From Levilactobacillus enshiensis (GTDB lineage Bacteria > Bacillota > Bacilli > Lactobacillales > Lactobacillaceae): a stretch of DNA of 64,000 nucleotides. The notes beneath the pieces are model-generated. The model had not been told where the DNA came from. It did no database searches and worked only from the letters and a program-made list of their open reading frames with translations. Numbering within the stretch: position 1 is the first letter of the stretch; every line of letters begins with the position of its first letter. Location: assembly GCF_007115095.1 (NCBI RefSeq), contig NZ_SULH01000007.1:108764-172763 (forward strand), read 5' to 3'. A program made the position numbers and the translations under genes. Positions 16,208 through 26,199 of this stretch are shown piece by piece.

Positions 16208-18958
16208 TTAGAAGTTACGTTGTTCCCGTGAAATGGTACTGGCATCGATGCGGTGGCGGATTGCCTTCGCAATTTCCGTGACGATCAGGACGATGGCCCC
16301 CGCCATGATTGGGATGCCCCAACCGTAGTGGAAGTTGACGCTGGTCGTGTGGAAGACCCCTTGCATGGCTGGCCAGTAGATGATCATGGCTTGTAGCGCC
16401 AGTAAGACACCCACGATGACGAAACTCATCTTGTTTCTGAAGAAGTATTTCGACAACACGGGGTGGTCATTTTGCAGGTTAAACAGGTAGAAGACCTTTC
16501 CGAAGATGATCACGTTTAACGTCATCGTACTCCCGATAACGGCTGAAAGCCCTTGTGCCGTCAAGAAGTCGTAGGCAAACATCCCCAGCCCTGAAATCAG
16601 CAGGGAAACGTAAGTGACCTCGAAAACGTCCAGCTTGGATAAGATTCCACGCGTGACGTCCCGTGGCCCCCGTTTCATAATGCCGCTTTCGGCCGGTTCG
16701 AAGATGAAGGCAAATTGAATCGTCAAGGCGGACACCATATTGATCCACAACAGTTGGGTCGGGAACAATGGCAGCTCTTGGTCCATCAGGATACTCAGCA
16801 CCACGATCAAGCCTTCAGCGAAACTGGTTGGCAGTAGGAACCGAATCGTCTTCCGAATGTTATCGAAGACGTGCCGGCCTTCCCGCACGGCACCCAGAAT
16901 CGACGTGAAATCATCGTCGGCCAACACCATATCGGCGGAGTCCTTGGCAACGTCGGTTCCCCGAATTCCCATGGCAACCCCAATGTCGGCCTGCTTCAAG
17001 GCGGGCGCATCGTTGACCCCATCACCAGTCATGGAGACTACGTGACCGCGGGCCTGCTGGGCCTTCACGATTCGCAGTTTGTCGGCTGGTGTGGTCCGGG
17101 CAAACACGGTGTACTTGTCGATCTGGCTCGCCAATTCGGCATCACTTAATTCGGCCAGTTCCGGCCCAGTAATGGCGCGGGCTTGTTCCGACAGGTTCAA
17201 CTGTTGGGCAATTGCGGCGGCCGTTTCGGGGTCGTCACCGGTAATCATTTTAACCTTGATGCCGGCGTAACGTAACTGGCGAACAGCATCGGCCACGCCA
17301 GGACGTGGCGGGTCGATAATGCCGGCCATGCCGGCTAAATGGAAGTTCTGGCCCACGGCGATGTCGTCAACTTCAACGGCGTCAGCAGCGACTGGTTGAT
17401 ACCCCAATGCCACCACCCGTTTTCCTTGGCGGGTCAGTTGTGACAACCGTTGTTGCCAAGCATCCTCATCGACAGCCTGGCCCTGTTCACGCATCAAGCG
17501 CGTCAGAGTCTGCGGTGCCCCTTTGACCAACAGGTAGCGTTGGCCGTTGTGGTCGACTAACCGCGCGGAGTAACGAATGGCGGAGTCGAAAGGCAACGAG
17601 TCGATCTCTTGTGGGTCGGGTTCAGTACCTACCAGCTTGTGGTACAGCGCCGTCAGGGCCCCATCGGTCGGTTCCCCGGTCAACACCCACTGGCCTTCTT
17701 CCTCATGGAATTCGGCATCAGAGGTCTGCCCCGCAATTTGGACCAACCATTCGAGGTCGGGGTCGGCTTGCCAGTCAACGTCCTGGCCCTCATCATTTTG
17801 CACCTGCCCGGCGGCATCGTAACCCACGCCAGACACGGTATAGGTATCGGCGGTGGTCAAAATGTCGGTCACGGTCATTTCGTTTTTCGTCAACGTCCCG
17901 GTCTTATCGGTGTTGACAATATCCACGGCGCCCAATGTTTCCACGGCAGGCAGTGTCTTAACGATCACATTTTGCTTAGTCATCTGCTGGGTCCCCATGG
18001 CGAGGACGACCGATGTGCTGGCCGGTAACCCTTCAGGCATCGACCCCACGACCATCGTGATGACTGCGACTAACAGCACGGGTAAACTGTAAACTTTGGT
18101 GATCATCCCTAAGATGAATAAGAGGACTGCGGCAACTAGGATTGCGATTGACAGCCCAAGACCCAAGCTATTCAGGTTCTTCATCAATGGTGTGGCTTGT
18201 TGCTTAACTTGCGCAACGTTTTGTTGGATGTGACCAATTTCGGTCTGCGCACCGGTCACGGTCACAATACCGCGGCCAGATCCGTTGGTAACGGCCGTTG
18301 AGGCAAAGGCCTGGTTCGATCGTTCGGCCAACGGTAAATTTGCGGTGGCTAGGGGATCTTCTCCCTTAAGCACCGAGTCAGTTTCACCAGTCAAGGCGGA
18401 CTCCTGGATCTTTAAGTTATCCGCGCTGATCAATCGGAGGTCAGCGGGGACGGTATCCCCGGCTTCCAACTGAACAATATCCCCCGTCACCAATTCACGT
18501 GCGGGCAGACTGATTTTCTGTCCGTCCCGAATGACGATGGCTTCGGAGACTAAGAGGGCCTTGATCCGGTCCAAAGCGTTATCCGCTGAGCGTTCCTGAA
18601 AATAACCAATGAAAGCATTGGCGATGATTACCAGTCCGATAACAATTGAATCGGAATAGTGATGCATCAACAGCGTAATCAATGCGGCAGCCGCCAAAAT
18701 GTAGATGATAGAGTTATTGAACTGCTTCAAGAAACGTAACAGATTCGATTGCTTCTTGGCGGTCAGTTCGTTCGGGCCGTTTTGCGCGAGGCGTTTCTTC
18801 GCCTCGGCGGTCGTCAACCCGGTATCTTCATCAGTGGCATACTCAACAAGTAAGGACTCAGTCGAGCGTTGCCATAACGGCGGCTGCTGGCTGGGTCCAG
18901 GGTCAGTGGTTTCTGCTTCAGTTGTGGTTGAAACGGTTGCTTCAGGTTCTTGTGCCAT
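16208..18958 (-). CDS. P2-type cation-transporting ATPase (Ca2+-ATPase like)
   Basis: Membrane pump of 916 residues. In order: cation ATPase N-domain (about 35-100), TGET at 190-193, the PEGLP motif of helix M4 at 308-312, the phosphorylated D351 in DKTGTLT, MTGDGVNDAPALK near 640, and a C-terminal four-helix domain. The PEGLP motif and the C-terminal domain fit P2A-like calcium ATPases, but Mn2+ or Na+/K+ specificity cannot be excluded. The ATG at 18958 follows AAAGGAAG by ten bases. It is monocistronic; the downstream terminator lies beyond repeat A-3. Confidence 0.92.
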   Translation of the reverse strand: MAQEPEATVSTTTEAETTDPGPSQQPPLWQRSTESLLVEYATDEDTGLTTAEAKKRLAQNGPNELTAKKQSNLLRFLKQFNNSIIYILAAAALITLLMHHYSDSIVIGLVIIANAFIGYFQERSADNALDRIKALLVSEAIVIRDGQKISLPARELVTGDIVQLEAGDTVPADLRLISADNLKIQESALTGETDSVLKGEDPLATANLPLAERSNQAFASTAVTNGSGRGIVTVTGAQTEIGHIQQNVAQVKQQATPLMKNLNSLGLGLSIAILVAAVLLFILGMITKVYSLPVLLVAVITMVVGSMPEGLPASTSVVLAMGTQQMTKQNVIVKTLPAVETLGAVDIVNTDKTGTLTKNEMTVTDILTTADTYTVSGVGYDAAGQVQNDEGQDVDWQADPDLEWLVQIAGQTSDAEFHEEEGQWVLTGEPTDGALTALYHKLVGTEPDPQEIDSLPFDSAIRYSARLVDHNGQRYLLVKGAPQTLTRLMREQGQAVDEDAWQQRLSQLTRQGKRVVALGYQPVAADAVEVDDIAVGQNFHLAGMAGIIDPPRPGVADAVRQLRYAGIKVKMITGDDPETAAAIAQQLNLSEQARAITGPELAELSDAELASQIDKYTVFARTTPADKLRIVKAQQARGHVVSMTGDGVNDAPALKQADIGVAMGIRGTDVAKDSADMVLADDDFTSILGAVREGRHVFDNIRKTIRFLLPTSFAEGLIVVLSILMDQELPLFPTQLLWINMVSALTIQFAFIFEPAESGIMKRGPRDVTRGILSKLDVFEVTYVSLLISGLGMFAYDFLTAQGLSAVIGSTMTLNVIIFGKVFYLFNLQNDHPVLSKYFFRNKMSFVIVGVLLALQAMIIYWPAMQGVFHTTSVNFHYGWGIPIMAGAIVLIVTEIAKAIRHRIDASTISREQRNF

Positions 18959-19209
18959 ATAAATAAATCTTCCTTTCTAGGTAAAAACTAACGATTAGCG
19001 GTCCGGTATTGGGAGTGCTGCAAACGAACGGTGCAAGACGTCCACCTCCAAATCTCATTTTTAGTTAATTTATTTTACCAAGTTTTCATGAAAATTGCAT
19101 CTATTTAGCGGGTAATGCAATCTAAATTTAATACTGGCCATCAATAAGTAACTGTGCAACGGATCTGCAGACCGAAGATTCAGAACATCTTGTGGGTCCA
19201 GTTGTATGT

Positions 19210-19244
19210 AAAAAGGCGACCCCCTACTTTTAGGAATCGCCTTT
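19210..19244 (-). terminator. terminator of the phn operon
   Basis: On the minus strand AAAGGCGA pairs with TCGCCTTT and is followed by TT. It begins nine bases after the stop of the gene at 19253. Confidence 0.8.
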
Positions 19245-19252
19245 CATCTGGC

Positions 19253-20809
19253 CTAATAATCCACTTGAAAATTCGTTTGGGGCTCCCCGGTCACGACCGG
19301 ATGGGCCTCGAAGTATTGCATGATCAGTTCGGCCATATCCACGTTGACCTCCCGAATGACTTTGGCCGGCGAAAACATGGGGTAATCGCCACCACCATTG
19401 CCCCGATACTGGTTCATGGCAACGTCCAGGTGATCGGTCGGCTGGACCGCACGCCCGTGATATTTCAGGGACACCACTCGACTTCCCCGTGGCTGCGTCA
19501 GATCAAAGCGATAGTCCACGCCACTGTAGATGTCATAATTGTACAGCTCTATTTTAGGCGTTGTGAATGCTGTGGCGATCCCCACGCGGCGGTCACTGCG
19601 TAACTCAAAGAAGCTGGCACACCGTTCCAAGGCCAATTTCACATCCGCCCCGGTCAACCGCTCAACGACTAAGGTATTGGGGTACGGGTAACTATTTAAT
19701 AGTTGCCGCAACGACACATTTTGGCCAAAGCCATGGACATCATCGTTGAATAGGGCCGTGGCCGCAATGTCCGTCACGCCCGCAGCCATTTCGACTTGAT
19801 TAATGAACTGAAGGTACGGGTGGCCATGAAGTCTTGCTGCCATGGGATCCGTGACCGTCAAGCTGGTACCGGTGATTTGGCCAATTGGCTGGTCCAACCA
19901 CGTCTCGACCTTCTCTTGAACCGATTGGGTGAGCTGGGTTAAGGTCTCATCCGGTGTCGCACTTGCCGTTGATAATAGCCGTGCTGAGCGATCAATGATA
20001 TGGTGATCTGCATCCAATTCAAGGTCAATGCACCCTACCGCAACGCCCTTATCACCGGGTTGCGTCGCGGGGACACCCTGAAAGACGCCAGCAATCTGGC
20101 GGTGCTGATGGCCCGTGACCAACGCATCGATGCCGGGAACCTCAGCAAGCAACTGATAGCCCTCGTTTTCGCCGGTTTGTCGCTCAGTTGGCACCCCCGT
20201 TGCCGGATCAGCCTCAAAGCCGCCGTGGTAGGCAACGACAACGACATCAGCCTGTTGGCGCAATTCAGGAACCAAACGGCGAGCGGTGGCCACGGCCGGT
20301 TCAAAGGTCAGGCCAGCAATGTTACTAGCTCGCTCCCAGACCGGTACGTAGGCCGTCGTCAGTCCCAGAATGGCGATCTTGATGCCTTGCTTCGTGATAA
20401 TTTTGTACGGGGCATCGAGAATCCGTTGGTTTTGGCCGCCAATAATATTGGCCCCCAGTAACGGATAGGTCCGTTTGGCTTCCGCAGCCCGAATGTAGGC
20501 CAGCCCGTAGTTGAACTCATGGTTGCCGAGAATCCCCGCATCATAACGCATAGCGCTCGTAATTCGCGTAAATAGGTCCTGTTCCGCCGCTGGCTGCTTG
20601 GCCAAGTAGGTCGCAAACGGCGCCCCCTGCAACCAATCGCCATTTTCAATCGTGACCACCACGTTATCCGGCCCCGCTGTTGCTTGGGCTTGGCGAATCA
20701 CCGTGGCCGCCTTTAACATCCCATACAGATGGCGATCCGTTGGCGTACTGTAATCCGTGGGGTAAACGTAGCCGTGCACGTCACTGGTCGATAGAATTTG
20801 GATGTGCAT
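19253..20809 (-). CDS. metallophosphoesterase / 5'-nucleotidase family protein
   Basis: Protein of 518 residues. The N-terminal metallophosphoesterase domain has D-H metal ligands in STSDVHGYVYP, GDW in ENGDWLQGAPF, GNHEFNYG and H residues in VTGHQHRQ. The C-terminal 5'-nucleotidase domain covers about residues 320-515. Such enzymes hydrolyse nucleoside 5'-phosphates or 2',3'-cyclic nucleotides. No signal peptide is seen, so it acts in the cytoplasm. It is the last gene of a phosphonate-type ABC operon, two bases after phnE, which suggests that the imported compound is a phosphoester or that the enzyme frees phosphate inside the cell. Confidence 0.9.
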   Translation of the reverse strand: MHIQILSTSDVHGYVYPTDYSTPTDRHLYGMLKAATVIRQAQATAGPDNVVVTIENGDWLQGAPFATYLAKQPAAEQDLFTRITSAMRYDAGILGNHEFNYGLAYIRAAEAKRTYPLLGANIIGGQNQRILDAPYKIITKQGIKIAILGLTTAYVPVWERASNIAGLTFEPAVATARRLVPELRQQADVVVVAYHGGFEADPATGVPTERQTGENEGYQLLAEVPGIDALVTGHQHRQIAGVFQGVPATQPGDKGVAVGCIDLELDADHHIIDRSARLLSTASATPDETLTQLTQSVQEKVETWLDQPIGQITGTSLTVTDPMAARLHGHPYLQFINQVEMAAGVTDIAATALFNDDVHGFGQNVSLRQLLNSYPYPNTLVVERLTGADVKLALERCASFFELRSDRRVGIATAFTTPKIELYNYDIYSGVDYRFDLTQPRGSRVVSLKYHGRAVQPTDHLDVAMNQYRGNGGGDYPMFSPAKVIREVNVDMAELIMQYFEAHPVVTGEPQTNFQVDY

Positions 20810-20811
20810 GG

Positions 20812-21624
20812 TTAGATCAACCTCTTTCGCAACTGTTCGGACAACGAATCAATCAGCAGCACCATGACCACGATACCTAGAAGAATGATGCCGACCTTGG
20901 ACCAATCCCGTGTCTGAATGGCAAAAATCAGCGGCGTCCCAATCCCACCGGCGCCCACCATCCCCAAGATGGAGGCAGACCGCACCGCAATTTCAAACCG
21001 ATACAGCGTGTAGGACAAAAACTCTGGCATGATGGTCGGCACCGTGGCTAACACGAAGACTTGTCCCGAGCGGCCGCCAGCACTGGTAATGGCCTCTTCG
21101 GACCCCCGATCCATATTTTCAATGGCTTCACCAAATAGTTTCCCCAGCATCCCGACCGAGTGCACACTGACGGCTAAGACCCCGGCGTAAGAGCCAGGAC
21201 CGACCGCTTTGATGAACATGATGGCCAACACGATTTCAGGAAATGTCCGAATCAACGTCAAGACAACTTTCCCACTCCCAGAACGTAGGAAATAGCGTTC
21301 CTTAGGGCCACGCGCCGCCCAAAAAGCAAACGGCACACTGATCAAGGCTGACACAATCGTCCCCAGAAAGGCAATCGCTAACGTTTGTAAAATCAGGGAG
21401 ACAAGATCCTCGCCACTGCCGTCATAGACATAAGACCACGTTGGGTGGACTAAGCCGTGCAAGATGGACTTCGAGACGGACGCTGCGGACTCCTGAAATC
21501 CAGAGAACTTCAACCCATTGATCGTCCAGAAATAAATGATTCCAATGACCAGTACCCAGAGTAACCAGCTCCAACGTTGCCACAGCGACCGCTGCCGAGT
21601 AGGAGGCGTAATTGTTGTTTGCAT
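20812..21624 (-). CDS. phnE: phosphonate-type ABC transporter permease (second)
   Basis: Permease of 270 residues with about six membrane helices and a binding-protein-dependent transport domain (about 75-265). The coupling-helix segment reads GEAIENMDRGSEEAITSAGG, and the PhnE-like end AGGIGTPLIF follows. It pairs with the permease encoded upstream to form a heterodimer. Its ATG lies one base after the preceding stop codon. Confidence 0.92.
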   Translation of the reverse strand: MQTTITPPTRQRSLWQRWSWLLWVLVIGIIYFWTINGLKFSGFQESAASVSKSILHGLVHPTWSYVYDGSGEDLVSLILQTLAIAFLGTIVSALISVPFAFWAARGPKERYFLRSGSGKVVLTLIRTFPEIVLAIMFIKAVGPGSYAGVLAVSVHSVGMLGKLFGEAIENMDRGSEEAITSAGGRSGQVFVLATVPTIMPEFLSYTLYRFEIAVRSASILGMVGAGGIGTPLIFAIQTRDWSKVGIILLGIVVMVLLIDSLSEQLRKRLI

Positions 21625-21625
21625 A

Positions 21626-22420
21626 TTAAAGAAGAACCCTCCTTAGATGGTTGCTGACACCATCGATGACCAGGACCACTACCAACGTTGCCAAGATAAT
21701 AACCGCCGTCTGGTTGTAGTTGAACTCATTCAACGACCGCTGTAAGAAGACCCCGATCCCGCCGGCACCCAAGTACCCTAAGACGGTTGACGCCCGGACG
21801 TTGATCTCTAAGGTGTACAGAAAATAGCTGATAAATTGGTTTAGGATCTGGGGCAGCACCGCATACCAAATAATGGTGATCTTCGTGGCGCCCACCGATT
21901 CCAAGGCTTCCAACGGCCCCATGTCGATGGTCTCAATGACTTCGTAGAACAGTTTGGACACCATCCCAAAGGAGAAAATGGCCAGGGTAACGACCCCCGC
22001 CGTTGACCCGATCCCAAAAATCGCAACAAAAATTGCGGCGAGCAGTAGGTCGGGCAATGTCCGCACCAAGTCTAAGAATAACCGCGTCAGCCCCCGTAAC
22101 CAACGATTATGAATTAAGTTGCTGGCACTCAATACCGCGAAGGGAATTGCAAATGCTGCCCCAATCGTGGTTCCCAAAATTGCCATCTGAATAGTTTCCA
22201 AAAGGGGTTGGATGATGACCGTGGTGTAGTCCCAAGCCGGATTCGACATCCGGACCAGCAGATTCGTAAACTGACCCAGGTTGCTAAAGAACATCCCCAC
22301 ATTAACTCCGGTCATCTGGGCGGAAGCGACCAGCAAAACCAGCATCAGCACCGTCCAACCGATGCCCTTTACGTGATACCGTTGTGCCCACGAGCGTCGT
22401 GGAATTGTCGGTGTACTCAT
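21626..22420 (-). CDS. phnE: phosphonate-type ABC transporter permease (first)
   Basis: Permease of 264 residues, about six helices, with the coupling loop [20 protein letters not shown] and the family end [12 protein letters not shown]. It is homologous to the next gene, so two different PhnE subunits are made. The start overlaps the phnC stop by four bases (ATGA), indicating translational coupling. Confidence 0.92.
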   Translation of the reverse strand: MSTPTIPRRSWAQRYHVKGIGWTVLMLVLLVASAQMTGVNVGMFFSNLGQFTNLLVRMSNPAWDYTTVIIQPLLETIQMAILGTTIGAAFAIPFAVLSASNLIHNRWLRGLTRLFLDLVRTLPDLLLAAIFVAIFGIGSTAGVVTLAIFSFGMVSKLFYEVIETIDMGPLEALESVGATKITIIWYAVLPQILNQFISYFLYTLEINVRASTVLGYLGAGGIGVFLQRSLNEFNYNQTAVIILATLVVVLVIDGVSNHLRRVLL

Positions 22421-23187
22421 GCCTTGGCCCCCTCAGGTGTCTGATAGATTTGGTCCAAATCGCCTTCCGCAACGTTACCAATGGGTTGGTCATAGACCAA
22501 TTGGCCGGCGCGCAGGCCAACAATTCGATCCGCATATTCCCGCGCTAAGGCGACCGAGTGCAAGTTGACAATGACCGTAATGCCATCCTCTTGATTCAAC
22601 CGTTTGAGCGTATCCATGACCGTCTTGGTGGTCAGCGGATCCAGTGAGGCCACGGGTTCGTCAGCTAAGATAATCTTGGGGTCTTGCATCAGTGTCCGGG
22701 CAATGGCGACCCGTTGTTGCTGACCACCGGAGAGCTCGTCGGCCCTGGTGTACAGTTTCTCGGCCAAATTGACGCGTGCCAACGAATGCACTGCTTTTTC
22801 CTTATCTGCCTTGCTGAATAGCCCAAAAATCGTCTTCCAAGTTGGATAGTAACTGACGCGCCCGGACAACACATTTTTCTCCACGCTCGACCGATTGATC
22901 AGGTTGAATCCTTGGAAGATCATCCCAATCTTGCGTCTCAATAAGCGGAGTGCCTTACCTTTGTAATCGCTGATAGACTCATCTTCCACCGTAATCTCCC
23001 CGGACGTAATCTCATGCATCCGGTTGATGGTCCGTAGCAAGGTACTCTTACCGGCTCCAGAAAGCCCCACCACGACCAGGAACTGACCACGGGAAATGTC
23101 AAAACTGATATCCTTGAGGCCAACGGTGCCATTGCTGTAGACCTTATTGACGCCTTTAAATGAAATAATCGGTGCTGTTTGCTCCAT
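22417..23187 (-). CDS. phnC: phosphonate-type ABC transporter ATP-binding protein
   Basis: ATPase of 256 residues with Walker [10 protein letters not shown] (41-49), signature LSGGQQQR and Walker [13 protein letters not shown]. The family-typical [16 protein letters not shown] stretch is present as [14 protein letters not shown]. The start at 23187 ([10 protein letters not shown]) follows GGGGGAACC; the ATG 54 bases upstream lies inside the hairpin described at 23206. It energises import with the two PhnE subunits and PhnD. Confidence 0.93.
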   Translation of the reverse strand: MEQTAPIISFKGVNKVYSNGTVGLKDISFDISRGQFLVVVGLSGAGKSTLLRTINRMHEITSGEITVEDESISDYKGKALRLLRRKIGMIFQGFNLINRSSVEKNVLSGRVSYYPTWKTIFGLFSKADKEKAVHSLARVNLAEKLYTRADELSGGQQQRVAIARTLMQDPKIILADEPVASLDPLTTKTVMDTLKRLNQEDGITVIVNLHSVALAREYADRIVGLRAGQLVYDQPIGNVAEGDLDQIYQTPEGAKA

Positions 23188-23205
23188 AGTTGGTTCCCCC
23201 GTTAT

Positions 23206-23246
23206 TAAAAAAGTAGTGAGGTACGGTGTCGCTGCCCTCACTACTT
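23206..23246 (-). terminator. hairpin with T run between phnD and phnC
   Basis: On the minus strand AAGTAGTGAGG pairs with CCTCACTACTT and is followed by TTTT. It stands within the operon, so it probably acts as a partial terminator that leaves the binding protein in excess over the transporter core. Confidence 0.75.
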
Positions 23247-23382
23247 CTGCTGTCTAATCTTCTGTTAATCATTTTATGCCAATGTGCCCCCGTTTTAATT
23301 GACCCGATTCACAGAACAAGAGCCACTAATTCTGCTAACCATTAGATTTAACTAAAACAGGAAATCCATTCGCAACGAGAAC

Positions 23383-24336
23383 CTACTTGTCCAGCTTTTG
23401 AATCTGCTTGTCGTAGTCTCGAATAATGTTAAAGGTGCTGTCCTTTGCATCCACGTAGCCTTCGTGTGAGTAGACGCTAGAAATGATATCGTGACCCTTC
23501 TTGGTCTTCGCAATTGCCTTGAACGCTTCGGCAATCTTCTTTTGCCACTTAGCACTCATATCACCACGAACCGTAATCGTATCGTTCGGAATCTTGGCAG
23601 TCGTGTAGATTGGAACAACTTTGCTCATGATGTCTTTGTCGTCCTTCTTGACTAAGTTCCGGGCACCTTGGAAGACAAAGGCAGCGTCAGTGTTCTTGTT
23701 GTAAACGGAGAGAACACCTTGGTCGTGACCCTTGACCGTCACCGTTTGGATGTTGTCCTTGTTGATGTTCACACCTTGCTTCAACATTTCAACGGCAGGG
23801 TAGATCCAGCCGGCGGTCGACGTGGTATCTTGAACGGCAATCTTCTTCCCCTTCAAGTCCTTCAACGTCTTGATACCGCTGTCTTTACGAACTAAAATCT
23901 GAGAGCGATAGTAGTTGACCAATTGCTTAGTTGCTTGGTCATTTGGTTCCTTAACCCCAAACCGTTCGGCCTGTAAGATCACTTTATCCCCATATTGCTT
24001 ATGTGCAAGAACGTAGGCATCAGGCGGCAGGAAGCCAACATCGACCTTCTTCGATCCCATCGCTTCAACGATGGTGTTATAGTCGGTCGAGACGCTGACC
24101 TTGACCGGAATCCCCAATTGTTTCTTCAACAGACCCTCTAACGGTTTGGCCTTCGCTTCAATCGTCCCCGCGTTAGATGACGGTACAAATTCAACCGTCA
24201 ACTGTTTCGGCGTGTAGCCTTGCTTAGAACTCGAACTCGTACTGCTGGTTGCCTTCCCACAGGCAGCCAAACCAGCTGGCAGTAGCAATAATGCCGCCGC
24301 AATCAAGAGTAATTTACCCTTACCCTTTAAGTGCAT
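23383..24336 (-). CDS. phnD: phosphate/phosphonate-type ABC substrate-binding lipoprotein
   Basis: 317 residues with a lipoprotein signal peptide ending LAAC, C26 being the lipidated residue. The PhnD domain follows (about 45-310), with EFVPSSNAGTIEAKAKPLEG and the conserved FLPPDAYVLAHK segment. It captures phosphonate, phosphite or a phosphoester outside the cell and hands it to PhnCE; the ligand cannot be read from sequence. The start at 24336 is chosen because GAGGAG lies eight bases upstream; a GTG nine bases earlier is less well placed. Confidence 0.92.
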   Translation of the reverse strand: MHLKGKGKLLLIAAALLLLPAGLAACGKATSSTSSSSKQGYTPKQLTVEFVPSSNAGTIEAKAKPLEGLLKKQLGIPVKVSVSTDYNTIVEAMGSKKVDVGFLPPDAYVLAHKQYGDKVILQAERFGVKEPNDQATKQLVNYYRSQILVRKDSGIKTLKDLKGKKIAVQDTTSTAGWIYPAVEMLKQGVNINKDNIQTVTVKGHDQGVLSVYNKNTDAAFVFQGARNLVKKDDKDIMSKVVPIYTTAKIPNDTITVRGDMSAKWQKKIAEAFKAIAKTKKGHDIISSVYSHEGYVDAKDSTFNIIRDYDKQIQKLDK

Positions 24337-24387
24337 CGAACTCACTCCTCAAATTATGTCGTATGGCTCTTTTTTAAGACACTTTTA

Positions 24388-24415
24388 ATTCTACCAGAAG
24401 GCCGAACTTTTACAA
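24388..24415 (-). promoter_or_regulatory. promoter of the phn operon
   Basis: On the minus strand TTGTAA, a 16-bp spacer and TAGAAT, about 50 bp before phnD. No convincing PhoP direct repeats are seen beside it. Confidence 0.6.
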
Positions 24416-24598
24416 TCATTTTATAATTTTTAGTTCGTTATTAAAATACTTATAACGAGTAATGGCGGCATTAACGAAAAAGTAAAACGTAAAACCTTAA
24501 CATTAATTAATTTAATTATTTAATGCATTTTGCTGGTCTTTCTACTGAAATTTGGATTCACTGCTGAATAAGCACCATTATTTAACGATTAAGTTACT

Positions 24599-24648
24599 AA
24601 AAAGAGCTAGCGGTTTTGCCCGTTCAAGTGGCAAAATCGCTAGCTCCT
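24599..24648 (-). terminator. terminator of the aldo/keto reductase gene
   Basis: On the minus strand GAGCTAGCG and TTTTGCC pair with GGCAAAA and CGCTAGCTC, followed by TTTTT. It starts 25 bp after the stop codon. Confidence 0.88.
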
Positions 24649-24673
24649 CGCTTAAATTTACTATTCGTTTACA

Positions 24674-25522
24674 TTAGCCTTGCGTTGCATTGTGCCCATG
24701 ATTCGTGGCCGTATCTGCCAGCGCATTCAGCTTGGCCATATCGGCTGCATTGATTGAGAAGTCCAACTGCGCATTGGCTTCGATGTGCGCTTGGCTCGTG
24801 GCTTTCGGTAATGGCAAGACGCCATTTTCCAAGACAAACCGTAGTGCCAACTGGGCTGGTGAAACATGATATTTGTTCGCCATCTCTTTAATGTCGGCGT
24901 TTTCCAACATGTCACCGGTTGCTAGTGGTGAGTAGGCTTCAACTAACATGTTGTGGTCCTGCGCAAACTTCGTGATTTTCGGTTCCGTAAAACCCACGTA
25001 GTACTGAATTTGGTCGACCATTGGTGCAACTTCGGCGTGACTCAACACGTTTTGCAGGTCGTGAACGTCAAAATTGGAGACCCCAATGGCTTTTGCCTTA
25101 CCGCTGGCGTAGATCTTTTCCATTGCCCGCCAAACGTCGAGATTCCCCTGATCGCAGTCCTTACCAATTTCTGCCCATGGCCACGGTGCGTGAACCAAGT
25201 ACAGGTCAACGTAACCCACGTCCAAGTTCTTCATTGTCGTGTCAAATGCGTCCAGAGCACCTTGATAAGTCTTCACTTCGGCCGGTAACTTAGTCGTCAC
25301 AAAGATCTCTTTACGGTCGATTCCAGAATCACGAATGGCCTTCCCCACACTGGATTCGTTGGCGTAAGCCTTCGCCGTATCGATATGCCGATAACCCGTC
25401 TTCAATGCGTTAGCTACCGCATTGTAAGCCGTATCGCCACCAGGAATTTGCCAAGTACCAAAACCAACTTGTGGAATCTGAGTTCCGTTAGCTAAGCTGA
25501 ACGTATCCGTTAATACTGACAT
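24674..25522 (-). CDS. aldo/keto reductase
   Basis: NADPH-dependent oxidoreductase of 282 residues with the TIM-barrel signatures of the family: GFGTWQIPGGD, the catalytic tetrad D48, Y53, K78 and H111, and KAIGVSNF. It is of the 2,5-diketo-gluconate reductase (AKR5) type. It reduces aldehydes or ketones in the cytoplasm; the substrate is unknown. The ATG follows TGGAGG by nine bases. Monocistronic, with a terminator behind it. Confidence 0.92.
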   Translation of the reverse strand: MSVLTDTFSLANGTQIPQVGFGTWQIPGGDTAYNAVANALKTGYRHIDTAKAYANESSVGKAIRDSGIDRKEIFVTTKLPAEVKTYQGALDAFDTTMKNLDVGYVDLYLVHAPWPWAEIGKDCDQGNLDVWRAMEKIYASGKAKAIGVSNFDVHDLQNVLSHAEVAPMVDQIQYYVGFTEPKITKFAQDHNMLVEAYSPLATGDMLENADIKEMANKYHVSPAQLALRFVLENGVLPLPKATSQAHIEANAQLDFSINAADMAKLNALADTATNHGHNATQG

Positions 25523-25799
25523 AGCAAAACCTCCAATTGTATTAGACCTGCTCCGTACCTGCTAAAAGCAGCACGCGCATATCCTAAAACGTGTCCAGCC
25601 AAAACGTTTAGTCAACAAATAAATTAACCGGTCACGTTCCGTTATGAATAATTATACGCCTGAGTACCCACTCAAAAGCAATTATTCCATCAAATCGTGG
25701 TAATCGTTCATAGTATAACCATTTGTTAAAACTGATTTGGAAAATTGTAATATTACAAATTACCAGAATCGCCCAAAGCCCTTGATTTCTTTGTTATTA

Positions 25800-25969
25800 T
25801 AAAGATGTCGTAAAACAATTGCTTAACAAACTGACGACAAACTAAAGCTTTTTTGGTAACAGTCAACGAAGTACCCGGAAAATGCTTCGTTGGTCACTGT
25901 CCCCAATTGAATATTAATCCCATTGAATCAGACTAAATCCCAGTTCGATTCAATGGGGTTAATTTTTTT
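25800..25969 (+). ncRNA. candidate small RNA ending in a strong terminator
   Basis: On the plus strand a hairpin CAACGAAG with CTTCGTTG (about 25864-25892) is followed by a terminator at 25914-25969 whose arms CCCATTGAATC and GATTCAATGGG enclose 15 bases and end in seven T. No reading frame on this strand could use the terminator. A clear promoter was not found, so the 5' end is open. Confidence 0.35.
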
Positions 25970-25998
25970 GTGCTGAAATAATTGTTTCATTGATTAAG

Positions 25999-26180
25999 CT
26001 GTCGCCTTACCGTTCGCCAAATTTGGACCGGAACGCGGTGGGTAGGACGGCCAAAGCCTGAGAAGCGGTCTTTGGCCTCGCTTTGAGCCAGAAGGTCGCT
26101 GTCTCAAAGTCGCCATTTTTCAAGCGGCCCACTTGAAAAATCCCACGGCTGGGTCCAAATTTGACTCACTCACGGCTACG
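25999..26180 (+). repeat. family B repeat, copy B-1
   Basis: Starts GTCGCCTTACCGTTCGCC and ends near CTCACTCACGGCTACG. The arms CAAATTTGGACC and GGTCCAAATTTG close the element. Inside are CCAAAG/CTTTGG, CTTTGAG/CTCAAAG and TTTTTCAAG/CTTGAAAAA hairpins. Matches B-2 (48151) and B-3 (55825) over the whole length. Confidence 0.85.
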
Positions 26181-26199
26181 TATACGTTTAACACTCAAA

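Noticed and set aside
17609..18028. Long plus-strand frame of 139 codons within the ATPase gene
   Set aside because: Shadow of the strongly supported P-type ATPase on the opposite strand.
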